Positions 32,977 to 43,652 of a stretch of DNA of 64,000 bases are shown one piece after another (within the stretch, counting starts at the first letter, position 1; every line of letters starts with the position of its first letter). The stretch lies in the NCBI GenBank assembly GCA_009733775.1, contig WOGZ01000124.1, positions 28,173-92,172 of the forward strand, written 5' to 3'. The stretch comes from Alectoria sarmentosa (Eukaryota; Ascomycota; Lecanoromycetes; Lecanorales; Parmeliaceae). Under the pieces are notes generated by a model. The model was given only the letters and a program-made list of their open reading frames with translations, had not been told where the DNA came from and ran no database searches. The position numbers and the translations under genes were made by a program.

Positions 32977-34019
32977 TACCTTAGCGGAGGGCTATGGTTT
33001 GCGACAACTGTATCTAGCTGGTATTCCAAATAATAACCGCTAATAACCGGTTTCTTGGTAATGTAACCTATTATTGCTGAATGTGTGTTAAATTGTATAT
33101 CATAATCGGTTACAATTAAATAACGATAATTGAACGGTTTTTCGCACATCCGTCTCAATAATATATACGATTATTTATAAAAACATATATTTATTTTTAA
33201 AGTTATCAAACATGCCAAGCCCATGCTCGAAAGTCTCATATGTCGAGAAACATCAACGCTTTTAAGAATTTGACACCAAAAATGAACGATTTGAATGATT
33301 TTCTCGCGGGGGTGACATCCGCAATATCTTGCGCTGGGTATGTGGATGGTTGATGTGGGGTGTGAGGTGGTACAGTCGACGCTCGCTATAACGGAATTCG
33401 GTATAACGGAAATCTCGATACAACGGAAGAAACCCGCGGATTTCACAAAAATTACATACAAATAACGGAATCTCTCGCTATAACCGTATAACGGAATTAT
33501 TTCTTCACATTAACGGAATTTTATGCAAAAATCATACATTATACACGTATAAAATGTGTATAAATATAAAAAGTTCTCGATTTATGTAAAATTTAGCATG
33601 CATTAACTAAGTTTCATGATTAAGATACTAGCTTCATGCTTAGCTTTATCTAAATTGGGCTTAGCGTACTTTCGTTATAACGAAATCTCGCTATAACGGA
33701 TTGACATTAGTGATTTTGTCGTTCCGTTATAGCGAGCGTCGACTGTACAGTAGGGGTCAGGGCATCTTCCATTCTTAGATACTCAGGGTCACCCCCGGTT
33801 TCGACGCTATTCCGACACTAAATGAAAATTACAGCTTACTAATCATGCTTCCGTATCATCGATGAAAGGTATCGTCTATAAGAAACGGTTATAAATAATA
33901 ACGTTTGTTCTTTGTGACCGCCTATGGGCAGCTATTTTGCTTGAGACCGTTATATATTTGTTACGGTAGTGCTACGGTACGGCTACGGTACTAAGTCTTA
34001 CGCTTGGGTCGCTAAGGTA
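32977..34019. mobile_element. AT-rich block, possible older element hosting the MITE
   Basis: The 10-mer taccttagcg at 32977-32986 recurs inverted at 34010-34019. Just inside, taataaccg...tttctt on the left resembles the reverse complement of aagaaacggttata on the right (about 33036-33056 and 33880-33900). Between them the DNA is strongly AT-rich with no long frame, and it contains the pogo-type MITE. A nested arrangement is plausible, but the outer repeats are short and could be chance. Confidence 0.3.
33373..33745. mobile_element. pogo/Tc1-type MITE with perfect 24-bp TIRs
   Basis: The left end cagtcgacgctcgctataac (33373 onward, continuing ggaa) and the right end (33722-33745) are exact 24-bp inverted repeats. 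The element is flanked on both sides by TA (33371-33372 and 33746-33747), the target duplication of Tc1/mariner and pogo transposons. At 373 bp with no open frame it is a non-autonomous MITE. Internal copies of the subterminal motif ataacgga(a)atctcg occur near both ends and may be transposase sites. The CAGTCGA start and the many ATAACG units are typical of pogo/JERKY-like elements, by family knowledge. Perfect TIRs suggest fairly recent insertion. Confidence 0.93.
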
Positions 34020-34485
34020 CGGAGACGGAATTTTGCAATCTTACTTTACGAGCTAAACTAAAAACATACTAGTCGCGCGTGTTGATCCAAAGCCACCAGT
34101 GGTGCAAGTGATGGAGCAATGTAGACAGAGGAAGCAGATCAGCTGGACTGCAAGGGCGCAGTGGACCAAGAGCGATAGAAGTTTCATAACGTGTCGAACC
34201 GGAAAAAAAGGCTCCCATAACTCGTTGACCTCCTGCTCGTCCGGGATAAGCAGTAACACTAACAATTGACGGTCAGTTTTCATCGTCTGGAGCGTTGCGG
34301 CAAGATACTAAATATTCCTGCTGGCAATTGACTCGCAAGTAATGTCTCGTACTCCATGTTTTGAAGAGGTAATCATTGAACCCAAAAGGACCATGACATT
34401 AATGGAGAAAAGTGAGCTCCATCTACTCAGTCTTATGAACTTCAGCAAAATGTATACATGGAGACATTGGAATCTGCTCCGACCA
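34020..34485. other. Intergenic, downstream of secreted-protein gene
   Basis: Nothing recognised beyond the transition out of the AT-rich block. Confidence 0.4.
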
Positions 34486-35691
34486 TCATGGACTCAGCCT
34501 AAGCATCAGTCTCTTATTCTGACCTGACATCGCGCCGCCACATTAGCAAGGTGCATCTTTGAGACGAGAGAGCCAAGAAAAGCCGACTCACCGAGGCCGA
34601 ACGCAGCCCCCGCTCCACCTTTCGTAACGCACATTTCATTGACGGCTACGGCTGCAGCCCACATTTCGAACCAAGAACTTCTATCAGTGTCTCCTTCCGC
34701 GAAATCGATGATTGCGGTGCACGTTCCTTGCGCTGTTTGTGATGAAATGGTCAATACCGAACACCGCAAGAGGAAAGTCACTTTCCAGAATTCCGAGTAA
34801 AGGCAAGGAAAAGCCGTCGTGCATACCGTTTGTGATTATCCTCCCGCCTGACGGGATGATCACACTTTTTTGCCCAGTTTGTTTATTCCTAGTAAAGACA
34901 AAAGTGCTGACGCCGACTAGGAAAGTTCCTATTAACTTGGCGCAAGCCGTCTCGTCTTGGTGTCCCGAGTCGAAGGTGCATTTTACATCCGCACTGTAGG
35001 AGGACACTTTGACACTGAGTCCGGAATGTATACCTGAAGAATCAAAAGCGAACAAGGCTTCAGTCAAAATGATGTTTCTCGGTTCCAGCGAGGAAGGAAC
35101 ACAATACACTGACCCACATAAGCGAGATCGCCACCAATCGGAACCGATCCTTGGGAGGGCTTCTTCGTCGTGTCTCGAAAGACACACTTGTCTAATATTG
35201 ATTTGGTGGCCGCTGAGATCGCATTGTTGGATGCAGCGTCGTGAAATACCTTTTTCATATGATTGATATCGATAGCACAAAGACCGTCATCTGGGGTCAA
35301 AAGATCAGTAGCTAGTAAAGATCCAGACAGCAGATTTTGAAGCGCTGAACTTGCCGCTGAGGTAGCGATACGGTGTGGGACGCTCAAAGAAACCCTTTAT
35401 TCGCGAGCCGTAAGTATGGAGTCCAGAATCTGTGGGCATCTTTTTCCACGCCTCCTCACAGCTCGTCTTATTTAAGTAATACCCCAATCGTCTACCGTCG
35501 CATTTGATAAGGTCATTGGTGGCGTTGACAACTTGTACATCGTTTGCCGTGCTCGATAAGTTGAGAAGTCCAAGGATCGATGATGTCGATGATGATGGGA
35601 CATTGATCGCCGAAGGTGGGGAAACAGGGGCTAGACCATGAGCCGCAAAGATGAAGAGGAGCAAAAGAACAAGTGCGGTCAAAGAAGACAT
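34486..35691 (-). CDS. Secreted fungal protein of unknown function, five exons (299 aa)
   Basis: Exons are 35691-35355, 35290-35114, 35033-34827, 34732-34592 and 34523-34486; all phases agree and the total is 300 codons. Intron 1 (35291-35354) uses a GC donor (gcaagt...cccag) to join PTPYRYLS to DDGLCAIDINHMKK. The others are GT-AG. MSSLTALVLLLLFIFAAHGL is a signal peptide. The mature protein contains NKTSCEEAW, the motif PYRYLSDDGLCAIDI, CVFRDTTKK, a CTF...CAKLIGTF block and SWFEMWAAAVAVNEMCV. I recognise this cysteine pattern from abundant secreted Pezizomycotina proteins, but they have no named Pfam role that I can give. Four NxS/T sites suggest glycosylation. Function is unknown. Confidence 0.82.
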
Positions 35692-36818
35692 ATCAGGGTT
35701 CCAAAAGCGATAAGATAAAACCGGTCGAGGTGTCGTGGAGTTGTGTTCGTAGTAACCCAAAACAAATACTCTTTAGGTGATTGTTCTTTGTTCAGGCTCT
35801 TGCAGTAGCATCAGGCTATGATCTCCTTAAAAGCCACGTGTGCAGCAGGGGAAAAGCGCCTCGCGAGTATGTTTCAGCGCTAATAAATACCAATCGCGCC
35901 TAGCGGAAACGGAGCGCAAGTAGGTACCTTAAACCTTCGAAGACTTTGAACGACCTGCTGCTGCCGCTGGAACTAGGGTGGTGCTAATTGCCACTCCACC
36001 ACGGGAGCTGTGCGGACAAAAAGTCATCCCTAACTGACGCTATCATCAGTGCCTACACCGTTGTGTCAGCCGTAGTTCAGCCCCTGGCCCAGCGAGGTCT
36101 CAGTCTGAATCACGACAAGACTAGTATGAGCATTAGAATGACAGCGTATGGGGACAGAAGTATGCACAGGAAGTATATACTGGTAGAGAATTAAGCCACG
36201 CTACTCATGTCTCCTGTTGCGACCTCAGAGAGATTTTTTATACTCATCTGGTTGATGAAATGGAAGCACACCAAAGCATTCCATGCTCAAGTATCTCCAT
36301 TCATACTCCAATTTCGTAGTTGAATTCTTATCTGTTCCTAGTCCTACAGTATCTAGGCAATGTGATTGAGCAGGAGCACCACTTTCGCAGTCTGGAGTCA
36401 TACAGGAAAAAGGCCATGCAACGAAGATAAAGGGTAATGACGGAAATAGCGGGCAACGACAGCACAGTGGAAACTTCCAGAGGCATCGTGAAAATGGAGA
36501 GATAGAGTTCTGCAAGGGTTCTGTATCCTACCGTTTCATTCATGAGAGCTTCAAAATCCGTGAAGCTGCATAGGTCTTTATGGCTGGGAGAATTTCAACA
36601 ATGTATCTTCAAACATAATACAAAGACAAAGGAAAGTGATAACAGTAGCATTCCGCGACAAGTACAAACCTCTAGAGACATCACGAAGCAGTGACGGTCG
36701 AAACAAAGCGAAATTCTTGCAGGTGCATTTCCTAAGCATCAAGAATGCGACATAAATACCGCCCTAACCCCAACAATAACCGAAATCATATCCACTCACT
36801 AATTCAATCACCAAGACA
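35692..36818. other. Intergenic, divergent promoter region
   Basis: About 1.1 kb between the divergent secreted-protein gene and the acidic-protein gene. No coding or repeat feature was supported. Confidence 0.45.
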
Positions 36819-38450
36819 ATGGTGTCTCCAAACAATACGGAGCTGCCACAGCAGCAAGCTACTTACGGACGTCTCACCCCACCTCCCACTCCTGTGATAG
36901 GGACATTTCCAAATGCAGAGACCACCCAGGACCAAGCTCAACAGGAAGCTGAGTTGGCAGGCTCAGCTCTAGTGGTAGATACCTCTCCGAGTGAGGCCGG
37001 TACCCCAGAGCAGGAAAATCAGGACGAAAATCCCACACAGCCTGCAGCCATGGGGGCTTCAACGGGAGCAGGAAGCAGATCCAATGACGAGGATAGCCCA
37101 GTATACCTCCCCGACCCATTTACTGGCCTGTTTGACAATCATCCTGTCACAAAGAACGCCCGTCCAACCTCGGACGATGCTTTTAACCCATTTGACACCA
37201 AATTTCGTCCCGGGGAGGGTTTCGAACCAGGCTCACTCAACAAGAGAGAGCAGGACTTCGAAGCAGACTTCGACTCATCCCAATACCATGATGAGGATTT
37301 CGCTAGCCCAAGGGACAAGGGCAAGCAAAAGGAAGACATCGAGAACGAGAGCACAGAACCCTCAAGCTCGGACATGGCAGCCAATCAGAACAACACAGCT
37401 GGGGATTTTGAAGACCAAGAACCCAAACCTTCGGACACCACAAATGATGGGGCGTACACCCCACCATCATACGAAGAATTCCGTGACACATGGCACAACT
37501 GCGACCGCTGCGGAAACATCCTTCGCTGCAGCTTCATGACACCACAGGCTCAAAATGATGACGAGGAGGTCGATGACGAGGAGATTAGTGACGAGATGGA
37601 GGCCCAAGATGAGGAATCGAATGAACAACCTACAGTATGGGGCCTAGTCTTGTACTTTGCTCGTCTCGTTGCCTTGCATCTCCCGCTTTTCGCCCGTCTC
37701 TTCCCTTGTGCCGGGATCGAGCCTACTGGCGGAAACTGGAACGAAGCAGCCGACTATGACAGCACCACAGTGGCACCCGGCCAAGGTTGGAATGTCCCTT
37801 GGAATGCCGTACCTTCCCCAGCCGAAGCAGGAGGCGAGGATGAGACTCTGAGTGCTGCAGTGGAAGAAAGACCGCTGTATCTGCTTGTCAAATACGACAG
37901 TCGCCCATTTCCTAATCCCAGTGGAGCCAAAAACACCGGCAAACGTGGTGCCGGCTACACCATCATCTCCGGCATCCTGCCCAGCAATCCCTTTCCAACG
38001 GTCATGGCAAAGATCTTGCACCGACTGAAAGGAACAGATGGCTCTCACAACCCTTATCCCATCGCATCAACCGCTCAAATCGACCATGTGGATATCCAAT
38101 TCGGTGCGATTGCCGCTCATGCCCCGGGCTTCCTTGGGCGGAGGAAGATTGACGAGGATAATGTTGGAGATCTGTTGTGTTATCTGCGTCAACGCATAGG
38201 GGGCGATGATGTGTTAGAAGTCTTTCTTGTACCGATGAACGAGCAGGACGCACAAGAGCATATTCCAAAATCCTTTGGGGATTGGATGATTGAGAGAGCG
38301 ACGCACGGAAAGGACGGGATTGGTGGTGAGGCACTGCGCGATCAATTTGTGGGGACTTATCAGGAGCGGATGGCAGAGACGAAGTTTGTGGAGCAGGGCG
38401 AGGAGCAAAAGGAGACGGTGGAAGGAAACGACGTCAATGCGGAGGTGTGA
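36819..38450 (+). CDS. Acidic hypothetical protein (543 aa)
   Basis: A single exon from ATG 36819. The first 220 residues are disordered and rich in Pro, Glu, Asp and Ser (RLTPPPTPVIGTF, DKGKQKEDIENESTE). Near residue 228 is NCDRCGNILRC, a possible half of a metal site, followed by an acidic tract (DDEEVDDEEISDEMEAQDEE). A hydrophobic patch VLYFARLVALHLPLFARLF is short for a membrane helix and contains arginines. The C-terminal 200 residues look folded (GYTIISGILPSNPFPTVMAK, HVDIQFGAIAAHAPGFLGRR, LEVFLVPM). I do not recognise a family, so no function is proposed. Confidence 0.75.
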   Translation: MVSPNNTELPQQQATYGRLTPPPTPVIGTFPNAETTQDQAQQEAELAGSALVVDTSPSEAGTPEQENQDENPTQPAAMGASTGAGSRSNDEDSPVYLPDPFTGLFDNHPVTKNARPTSDDAFNPFDTKFRPGEGFEPGSLNKREQDFEADFDSSQYHDEDFASPRDKGKQKEDIENESTEPSSSDMAANQNNTAGDFEDQEPKPSDTTNDGAYTPPSYEEFRDTWHNCDRCGNILRCSFMTPQAQNDDEEVDDEEISDEMEAQDEESNEQPTVWGLVLYFARLVALHLPLFARLFPCAGIEPTGGNWNEAADYDSTTVAPGQGWNVPWNAVPSPAEAGGEDETLSAAVEERPLYLLVKYDSRPFPNPSGAKNTGKRGAGYTIISGILPSNPFPTVMAKILHRLKGTDGSHNPYPIASTAQIDHVDIQFGAIAAHAPGFLGRRKIDEDNVGDLLCYLRQRIGGDDVLEVFLVPMNEQDAQEHIPKSFGDWMIERATHGKDGIGGEALRDQFVGTYQERMAETKFVEQGEEQKETVEGNDVNAEV

Positions 38451-39019
38451 GACTGAATGCGAAGGGAAGTAAATGATGCTGATGGTAGGTGATACATTTA
38501 CCTCTTGGGCGTTCAGGCTCTAACGGCGGTGTTGGACGTTTTGGTTATTTTGGGATCTTGTGTAGAGGCCGTACGCTCGTTTCAATAGACTTGGGCCTCA
38601 ATCTCCTATCAAGTAAATGCCTTGTCCCACAATTTGCAAGACTTCATTTGTCCCATCACATCGCAGGTCTAGAAAATCACAAAAGCCGCCCACGACTCGG
38701 CATTACTTCGGCAACTGCATCTAGCGTGCCTCGGCCCTAAGACTACCTACGTCTCCGAGGCTTCAAAACCAACCGCAAGCCATTTGTCAGCAACTCCACT
38801 CCAAGACCTCCTTCATCCACATCGCCCTCCAGAAGAACCCTCACATCCTCCATACCATACCATACCAGCGCCCTCTGCCACCAACACCAACTCACTCACA
38901 CTTAACCTCAAACCCCCCTTCTCTTCCAAACCAAACCAAACCAAACCAAACTCTTCCCCATCCATCCATCCATCCAGCCAGCCAGCCCACCAACACCACC
39001 ACCCTTCCTCACGCCCAAA
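38451..39019. other. Intergenic / 5' leader of COX17
   Basis: The last 230 bp are C/A-rich pyrimidine-type promoter sequence with ccatccatccatccatccagccagccag repeats (about 38959-38985, two short tandem families) just before the COX17 start. Confidence 0.55.
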
Positions 39020-39404
39020 ATGTCATCCCCCACAACAACGCGTACGCCCCCCTCTCCTCCCAACCCCACTGACACCAACACACACACAGCCACGAACCCC
39101 TCCCCCAATCCCAATCCCACCACCACCCCCATCGCGAAAGCCAAGGTAATCCACTCCGCCTCGCCTCGCTATGCCTGATCGAAAAAAGAAAAGAAAAGAA
39201 AAGAAAAGAAAAAAGGAAAAAACAACCGGCTGACAAGACATGACATGTGCCCCCCCATAGCCGTGCTGCGTGTGCAAGGACGAAAAGGCCCGACGGGACG
39301 AATGCATGCTGTTCAGCGAGAGCGAGAAGCCGCAGGAGGCGTGTTGGAGTGCGGTGGAGAGGTACCGGAGTTGCATGAAGGGGTTTGGGTTTGAGATGGC
39401 GTGA
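39020..39404 (+). CDS. COX17: Cox17 copper chaperone
   Basis: The exon starting at ATG 39020 encodes a Pro/Thr/Asn-rich leader. Intron 39146-39260 (gtaatc...catag) joins KAK to PCCVCKDEKARRDECML. The C-terminus has the twin CX9C pattern of Cox17 (CKDEKARRDEC and CWSAVERYRSC) preceded by the copper-binding CC, and ends MKGFGFEMA. Cox17 carries copper in the mitochondrial intermembrane space to Sco1 and Cox11 for cytochrome c oxidase assembly. Within the leader, 39042-39089 (gtacgc...cacacag) is a plausible 48-bp intron whose removal keeps the frame and shortens the unusual leader, so the true start exon may be spliced. The gene converges with ALG6, 259 bp apart. Confidence 0.92.
39185..39216. 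repeat. (AAAAG)n run in COX17 intron
   Basis: Repeated aaaag units inside the second COX17 intron, a simple sequence tract without coding effect. Confidence 0.75.
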
Positions 39405-39663
39405 AAAAAAGGGGGGGGGCTGCGGAGGGGGCCATGGAGAAGAGGAAGGTGTGGGGCGCGGGTGGAGGCGGGGGCGGTGTACGATATGCATGAGGAATAA
39501 AAGCATGGCAAGGGCGTTGCATTAAATGGTGTCTATGAGGTGCATTAGATGAGGCGAAGATCTCTGCTCCGATATGTACATATTGTGCTCCTATATAGCC
39601 TCAACAAGACATTTGTACAGCAGGTGGGTATCTCGAAACATGCGCGCCGCCCTCCGACTACGC

Positions 39664-41638
39664 TCACGACTTTTTCGGCATCTTGCCACTTCTCATAGTT
39701 TTTGCCTCGCTCCCATTCGGCGTCGGAGTGGACGCCCGCTTCTCCGCTTCTATTTTACCCTCGGTTCCCATCTTCAACCGAAATTCAAACCACTCCTGCA
39801 GAATGTCGCTTCGCAGCAACAGTTGCCACGTGCACCAGAGATAGCAGATACCAAAGCCTGCCGCTCCGACCATCACATTCAGTACGACCCAAAGATCCGG
39901 TTTCCCCTTGGGAGTTTCGACGAAAGCCTCCGCAAAGTGCCATCCAATCATCATCGCATAGAAGCCGAGATGCATAGTACTTGTTGATAGACGGATGCCG
40001 CTCTTCCTCGCCGGTTTCCCAACGTAAAGATCCAGGCTGGTGGGAGGTAGTCCCATCAAATATGCCCATAGTAGTGAGAGCACAAAGTAAGGGACCCTCA
40101 ATTCGTCCCTCTTCAGCAGCGGGAAAAGAGTCCATACAGCAAGCATGTTCGCCCATCCGACCCAGGCTCTCATCTCTCCTCCTAGCCCGCCCTTTACGCC
40201 GAGCATCATGGTCATCGGCAGCAGAGGTAGCAGCACGCTTTTCTCATGTACCTGAAAAGAGCACAAGAAGAAGCCCCACGCACTGCTAGCTAATGCCCAT
40301 GGCATTAATTCCTTTCTGGGCGAGGTAGAAATTGTCATGCAGGCGGGAAGTATGGCGACGATCGTGGCTAGTAGCGAGACCCGCTGCAAAAGAGGGATAG
40401 GGTACGTGTTGAGCTTGTGGAGGGTATGGATCGCGCACCATACATTTGCGACTTTGTCTTCAAACAAGCCGCGCGCAAACGGAAAGATGCGGTGGACACT
40501 TTGTGTGAACTGTAGGGAAAGTGAGTAAAGGTAGGGGTTGAAGTCAAGGTACGGTAAGATTTGGGCGAAAAGAGGGTTGACTTCTCGATCTGTAATATCA
40601 AGGGGTGGTGAGATCCCTCTGTAATTATCGTAGACAGAGCCGAGGAGTAAAGGAGCGAAGATCAGGGCGAAAGATAGAGTAGTGACGGTGGCTATTCCTA
40701 TGAAGCGGCCGATGTGTAGCTTTGGGAGGAGACAGACTCTAACGAGGTAGGCAAACATGGCTGGAGCGTAGTATAGCGCCATCTGCTTAAAGCACAAGGC
40801 GGAGACGAAAAAGACACAAGCCCACATGTAGCGATCTGAGAGCAGACTTGACATGCTAGCCACCACGAATCCGAGCATGACGGTGTTGTACTGAAAGTGA
40901 GCGTGGTCGGTCAGAATTGTGGCGGGCTGCATCAATATGGCTGCAAGAGCTATGGAGCTCTCCCACTTGCTGACGCCTTGCTGTTGAGCAAGCTTTCGAT
41001 TGCAGATGATTGCAGCTGGTATATACACGACGTACTCGGAGACGATGACAGTAGCTCGCATGTAGACTTTGAGTAATTGCTCTTCGATGCCTCGAGAAGT
41101 GTCGAGGGCGAACCAAGATTGATTGAATAGAGAGCCGCTGATGTACCGATCAGCAACATGTACATCGAGCGCTTGATAATCCTCACATCTTTCCGAGAAG
41201 CCAGCTATGGTACGCAGTCAAAGGTGGGTAGTCTAGGCCCCAGTACTGCAGATCGTAGAAGTACCATGCCGATACAGGCAATTGTGTAGTGATTTCCATC
41301 CAATGCCTCTGGGCTTCGTAATCACCATGCATTGGGGGGGTCTGGAAGCCTAGCAGAAATTAGCAAGAGCCCAGCAATTGACCACGAAGCTCTATACCGG
41401 AGTAGCCCCATAGTCCTGCACACCACCTGAATAGGCCGACGACCATCAGAACCAAGGGTAAGATAACCCATTGCGAAGTGTTTCTTCTTGCCGGCCAGAA
41501 AAATGCCACCAACGGAAATGCCGGACTTTGGGCGCCTGCTTTCTTGTCCGATGTCGCAAGCTCGTTGCTCGATGTTGTACGTGGAGAATCCCTCTTCTTT
41601 TTCTTCCTAGCCTTGTACGGGGATGGAGGAGCGGGCAT
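39664..41638 (-). CDS. ALG6: Dolichyl-P-Glc:Man9GlcNAc2-PP-dolichol alpha-1,3-glucosyltransferase
   Basis: Exons are 41638-41398, 41349-41187 and 41137-39664 (625 aa). Introns 41350-41397 and 41138-41186 join WGYSG to FQTPPMHGDYEAQRHWME and LLGKI to GSLFNQSWFALDTSRG in phase. The ALG6/ALG8 family signatures are present: PMHGDYEAQRHWME in the first luminal loop, YWGLDYPPLTAY, the motif DHAHFQYN, FPFARGLFEDKVANVWC and FQVHEKSVLLPLLP. The HFQYN and GDYEAQRHWME forms fit Alg6 better than Alg8. The protein has about a dozen membrane helices, a cytosolic basic N-terminus (KARKKKKRDS) and a basic C-terminus. In the ER it adds the first glucose to the lipid-linked oligosaccharide for N-glycosylation. 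The gene is intact. Confidence 0.93.
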
Positions 41639-42257
41639 AATAACAACACCTCCCAAAGCCGCAGATGACCAGTAAACAAGTGGAGAATTGACTCGAGGGA
41701 AAGAAGGGTCGCGTTGGAGGTCAAGTCGGTTAGTCGACGCGCGGTACTAGAAGCTAGCAGGCTTGGCACGACAATTAATAAGCCTCCTAAATCGGAAGTT
41801 CGGAACTCGCACGCGCTTGGCCGCTTTAGCTCACTCGCTTAAAGTTCGCTTTATTCCCTCCCAGCTCACTTATCTCTCTCGACGCCGAGATCACCTCATT
41901 CAAACCCCACATAACCCGAACGTAACTCGCACACCAACTCACTTTCGCCCCCTCCCCCTCCCCCTTCACAAGATTCTCCAAGTCCAAAAACAAGCACACG
42001 CTCAAACACGCAAACCCTTCTCTCACCCGCTTTCCTTGCACGAGCCGTGAAACCCTCCAAAAACATATCATATCCACAATCATACTCCGATCCCATCTCC
42101 ACAATATCACATCACCTGCATCTAGGTAGTTGGATCCTCAGATCTCCGGGGGGGGGGGGTTGTGTCTCTGTTAAATCAAACGAGGCGCAGCTGCACAGAT
42201 AGTCGATGCAAATCTTAAAGGGTTATTGCGTGAAGCCATGTGTCGGTGTCGAGGAGC
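41639..42257. other. Intergenic, ALG6 promoter side
   Basis: Contains the upstream region of ALG6, a C-rich tract at 41940-41965 and a G-homopolymer at 42149-42159. Overlapping chance frames occur on both strands; none was supported. Confidence 0.45.
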
Positions 42258-43652
42258 TCAGTCGAGTCGACGTGGCGAGAACTGAACTGGATAGGGGGGG
42301 AGGGAGGTGGTAGCGGTGTGATGGGTCAAACGGGCAGAAGATGAGGACGGCAAACAAGTCGCGAAGCGTAAGACGGCGAGATCACAATGTGTTCGTTTCG
42401 ATGCAGCAGGAGCCGTTTTTCGTTGGGTTTTCGCATTGCGAGATGCGATGTTTTGAGGTTTTTCAACTATGACTACTTCGCCAGAAAAAGATAGCAAAGC
42501 CTGAACGATCCTCCCCAAATCCAGGATCTCAGTCCCCCCAGCAATAGCCTGCCCGCATTTCCCACCGCTGACGATTAATCCCTCTCCCGGCGGCGCTGTG
42601 GCATTCGCTCCTCCGTAATAATAGCCAACAAAGTTATCCGGTCCCTGACAAATGGGATCTGGATAGAACAATTGACAAAACCCAGCCACGGACGCCGAGG
42701 CCCCACAGTTTGGATGTTGAATGCAAGCGATACGGCAGTCGTACGGGTCGTTGACGTTGGCTAAAGGATGGTACATTGAGGACTCGTTCGAATGACCGAC
42801 ATCCCTGACAGTGCTGGTGATAGCAGGATCGGCGACTGTAGTAGTTGCGGTGATGGTGGTCTAGATCAATTCAATGTCAGCAGCGCTTTTGATGTCTTTA
42901 CAAAGACACGTTAAGAAGATCAGATCATCTAAGAACTGGTGCTACGGTAGAGTTTCCCCCCCCCGGGAGGCAAGTTTTCGGAAAGAAGGACTTACGTCAA
43001 AGGTGAGTGTAGTTGATGTGTCAACGGGATAGACCGTGTTGGTAATGCTATCGGCAATAGTCGCTGTAATAGCTGGAGTCGTAGCCGTCACTGTCGCTGT
43101 CGTCTTGTCGGTGGTAGTAATGGTGGACGTCGAGTAAATCTCGACAAACTCACCACACTCAACAGCGGTGGGATAGATGACAGGCGAATGGATAATCTGG
43201 CCGTTTTCGTAATGGCAGGAATTTGGTAGCTTGGAACTTTGCGGAGAGTTGTTTGGAGGTTGTAGGCCTCGGCGTCGACGTGTAGCAAATGTTGCTGATG
43301 CCGAGACTGCTGAGACAGAGCCGGGCGATGTTAGTACTGTCGAAGTTGGGGTGGCAAGTGTCGTTGTTGTCGTGATGGTATCGGTGACAGTCATAGTCGG
43401 TGTTGCTGGAGGATATTTGGTACTAGGGGCATGCGCTGGAACCGAAGCATTTTCTACCTTCAACTGTATGGGTACCTGTCTCCGTTGAGGTAGAGGAATA
43501 CTTGTCGGTAAGTACAGACTCCCTGTTAAAGAAGTCGGAGTTAGTGTTCGTGCTTCAAGTGGAGCTTTGTTACTTTTAGATGGGTTTGAAGTAGCATGTG
43601 TGCATTCGGCTGACAGATCAACCGTTGCCGCTCCAATCATGGCATTGAACAT
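42258..43652 (-). CDS. Ser/Thr-rich extracellular protein with a cysteine-rich Apple-like segment
   Basis: Exon 1 is 43652-42996 and exon 2 is 42860-42258; the intron 42861-42995 (gtaagt...atctag) joins TSTTLTFD to TTITATTTVADPAI in frame. The N-terminal half has long Thr/Ser stretches (TDTITTTTTLATPTST) and CHYENGQIIHSPVIYPTAVECG, a spacing seen in fungal surface proteins. The second exon holds DCRIACIQHPNCGASASVAG followed by CQLFYPDPICQG, resembling PAN/Apple-like disulfide modules. The start codon is provisional: no signal peptide follows ATG 43652, and an acceptor-like aaattag just upstream suggests a missing first exon. The tail after residue about 370 is basic and may reflect an unseen final intron. 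Likely a glycosylated wall or secreted protein. Confidence 0.6.

Noticed and set aside
36225..36543. Cysteine-containing minus-strand frames in the divergent promoter region
   Set aside because: They overlap in two frames with no signal peptide at a valid ATG and no splice sites.
39009..39522. Three overlapping minus-strand frames opposite COX17
   Set aside because: They are low-complexity and read through the COX17 intron; the twin CX9C signature is on the plus strand.
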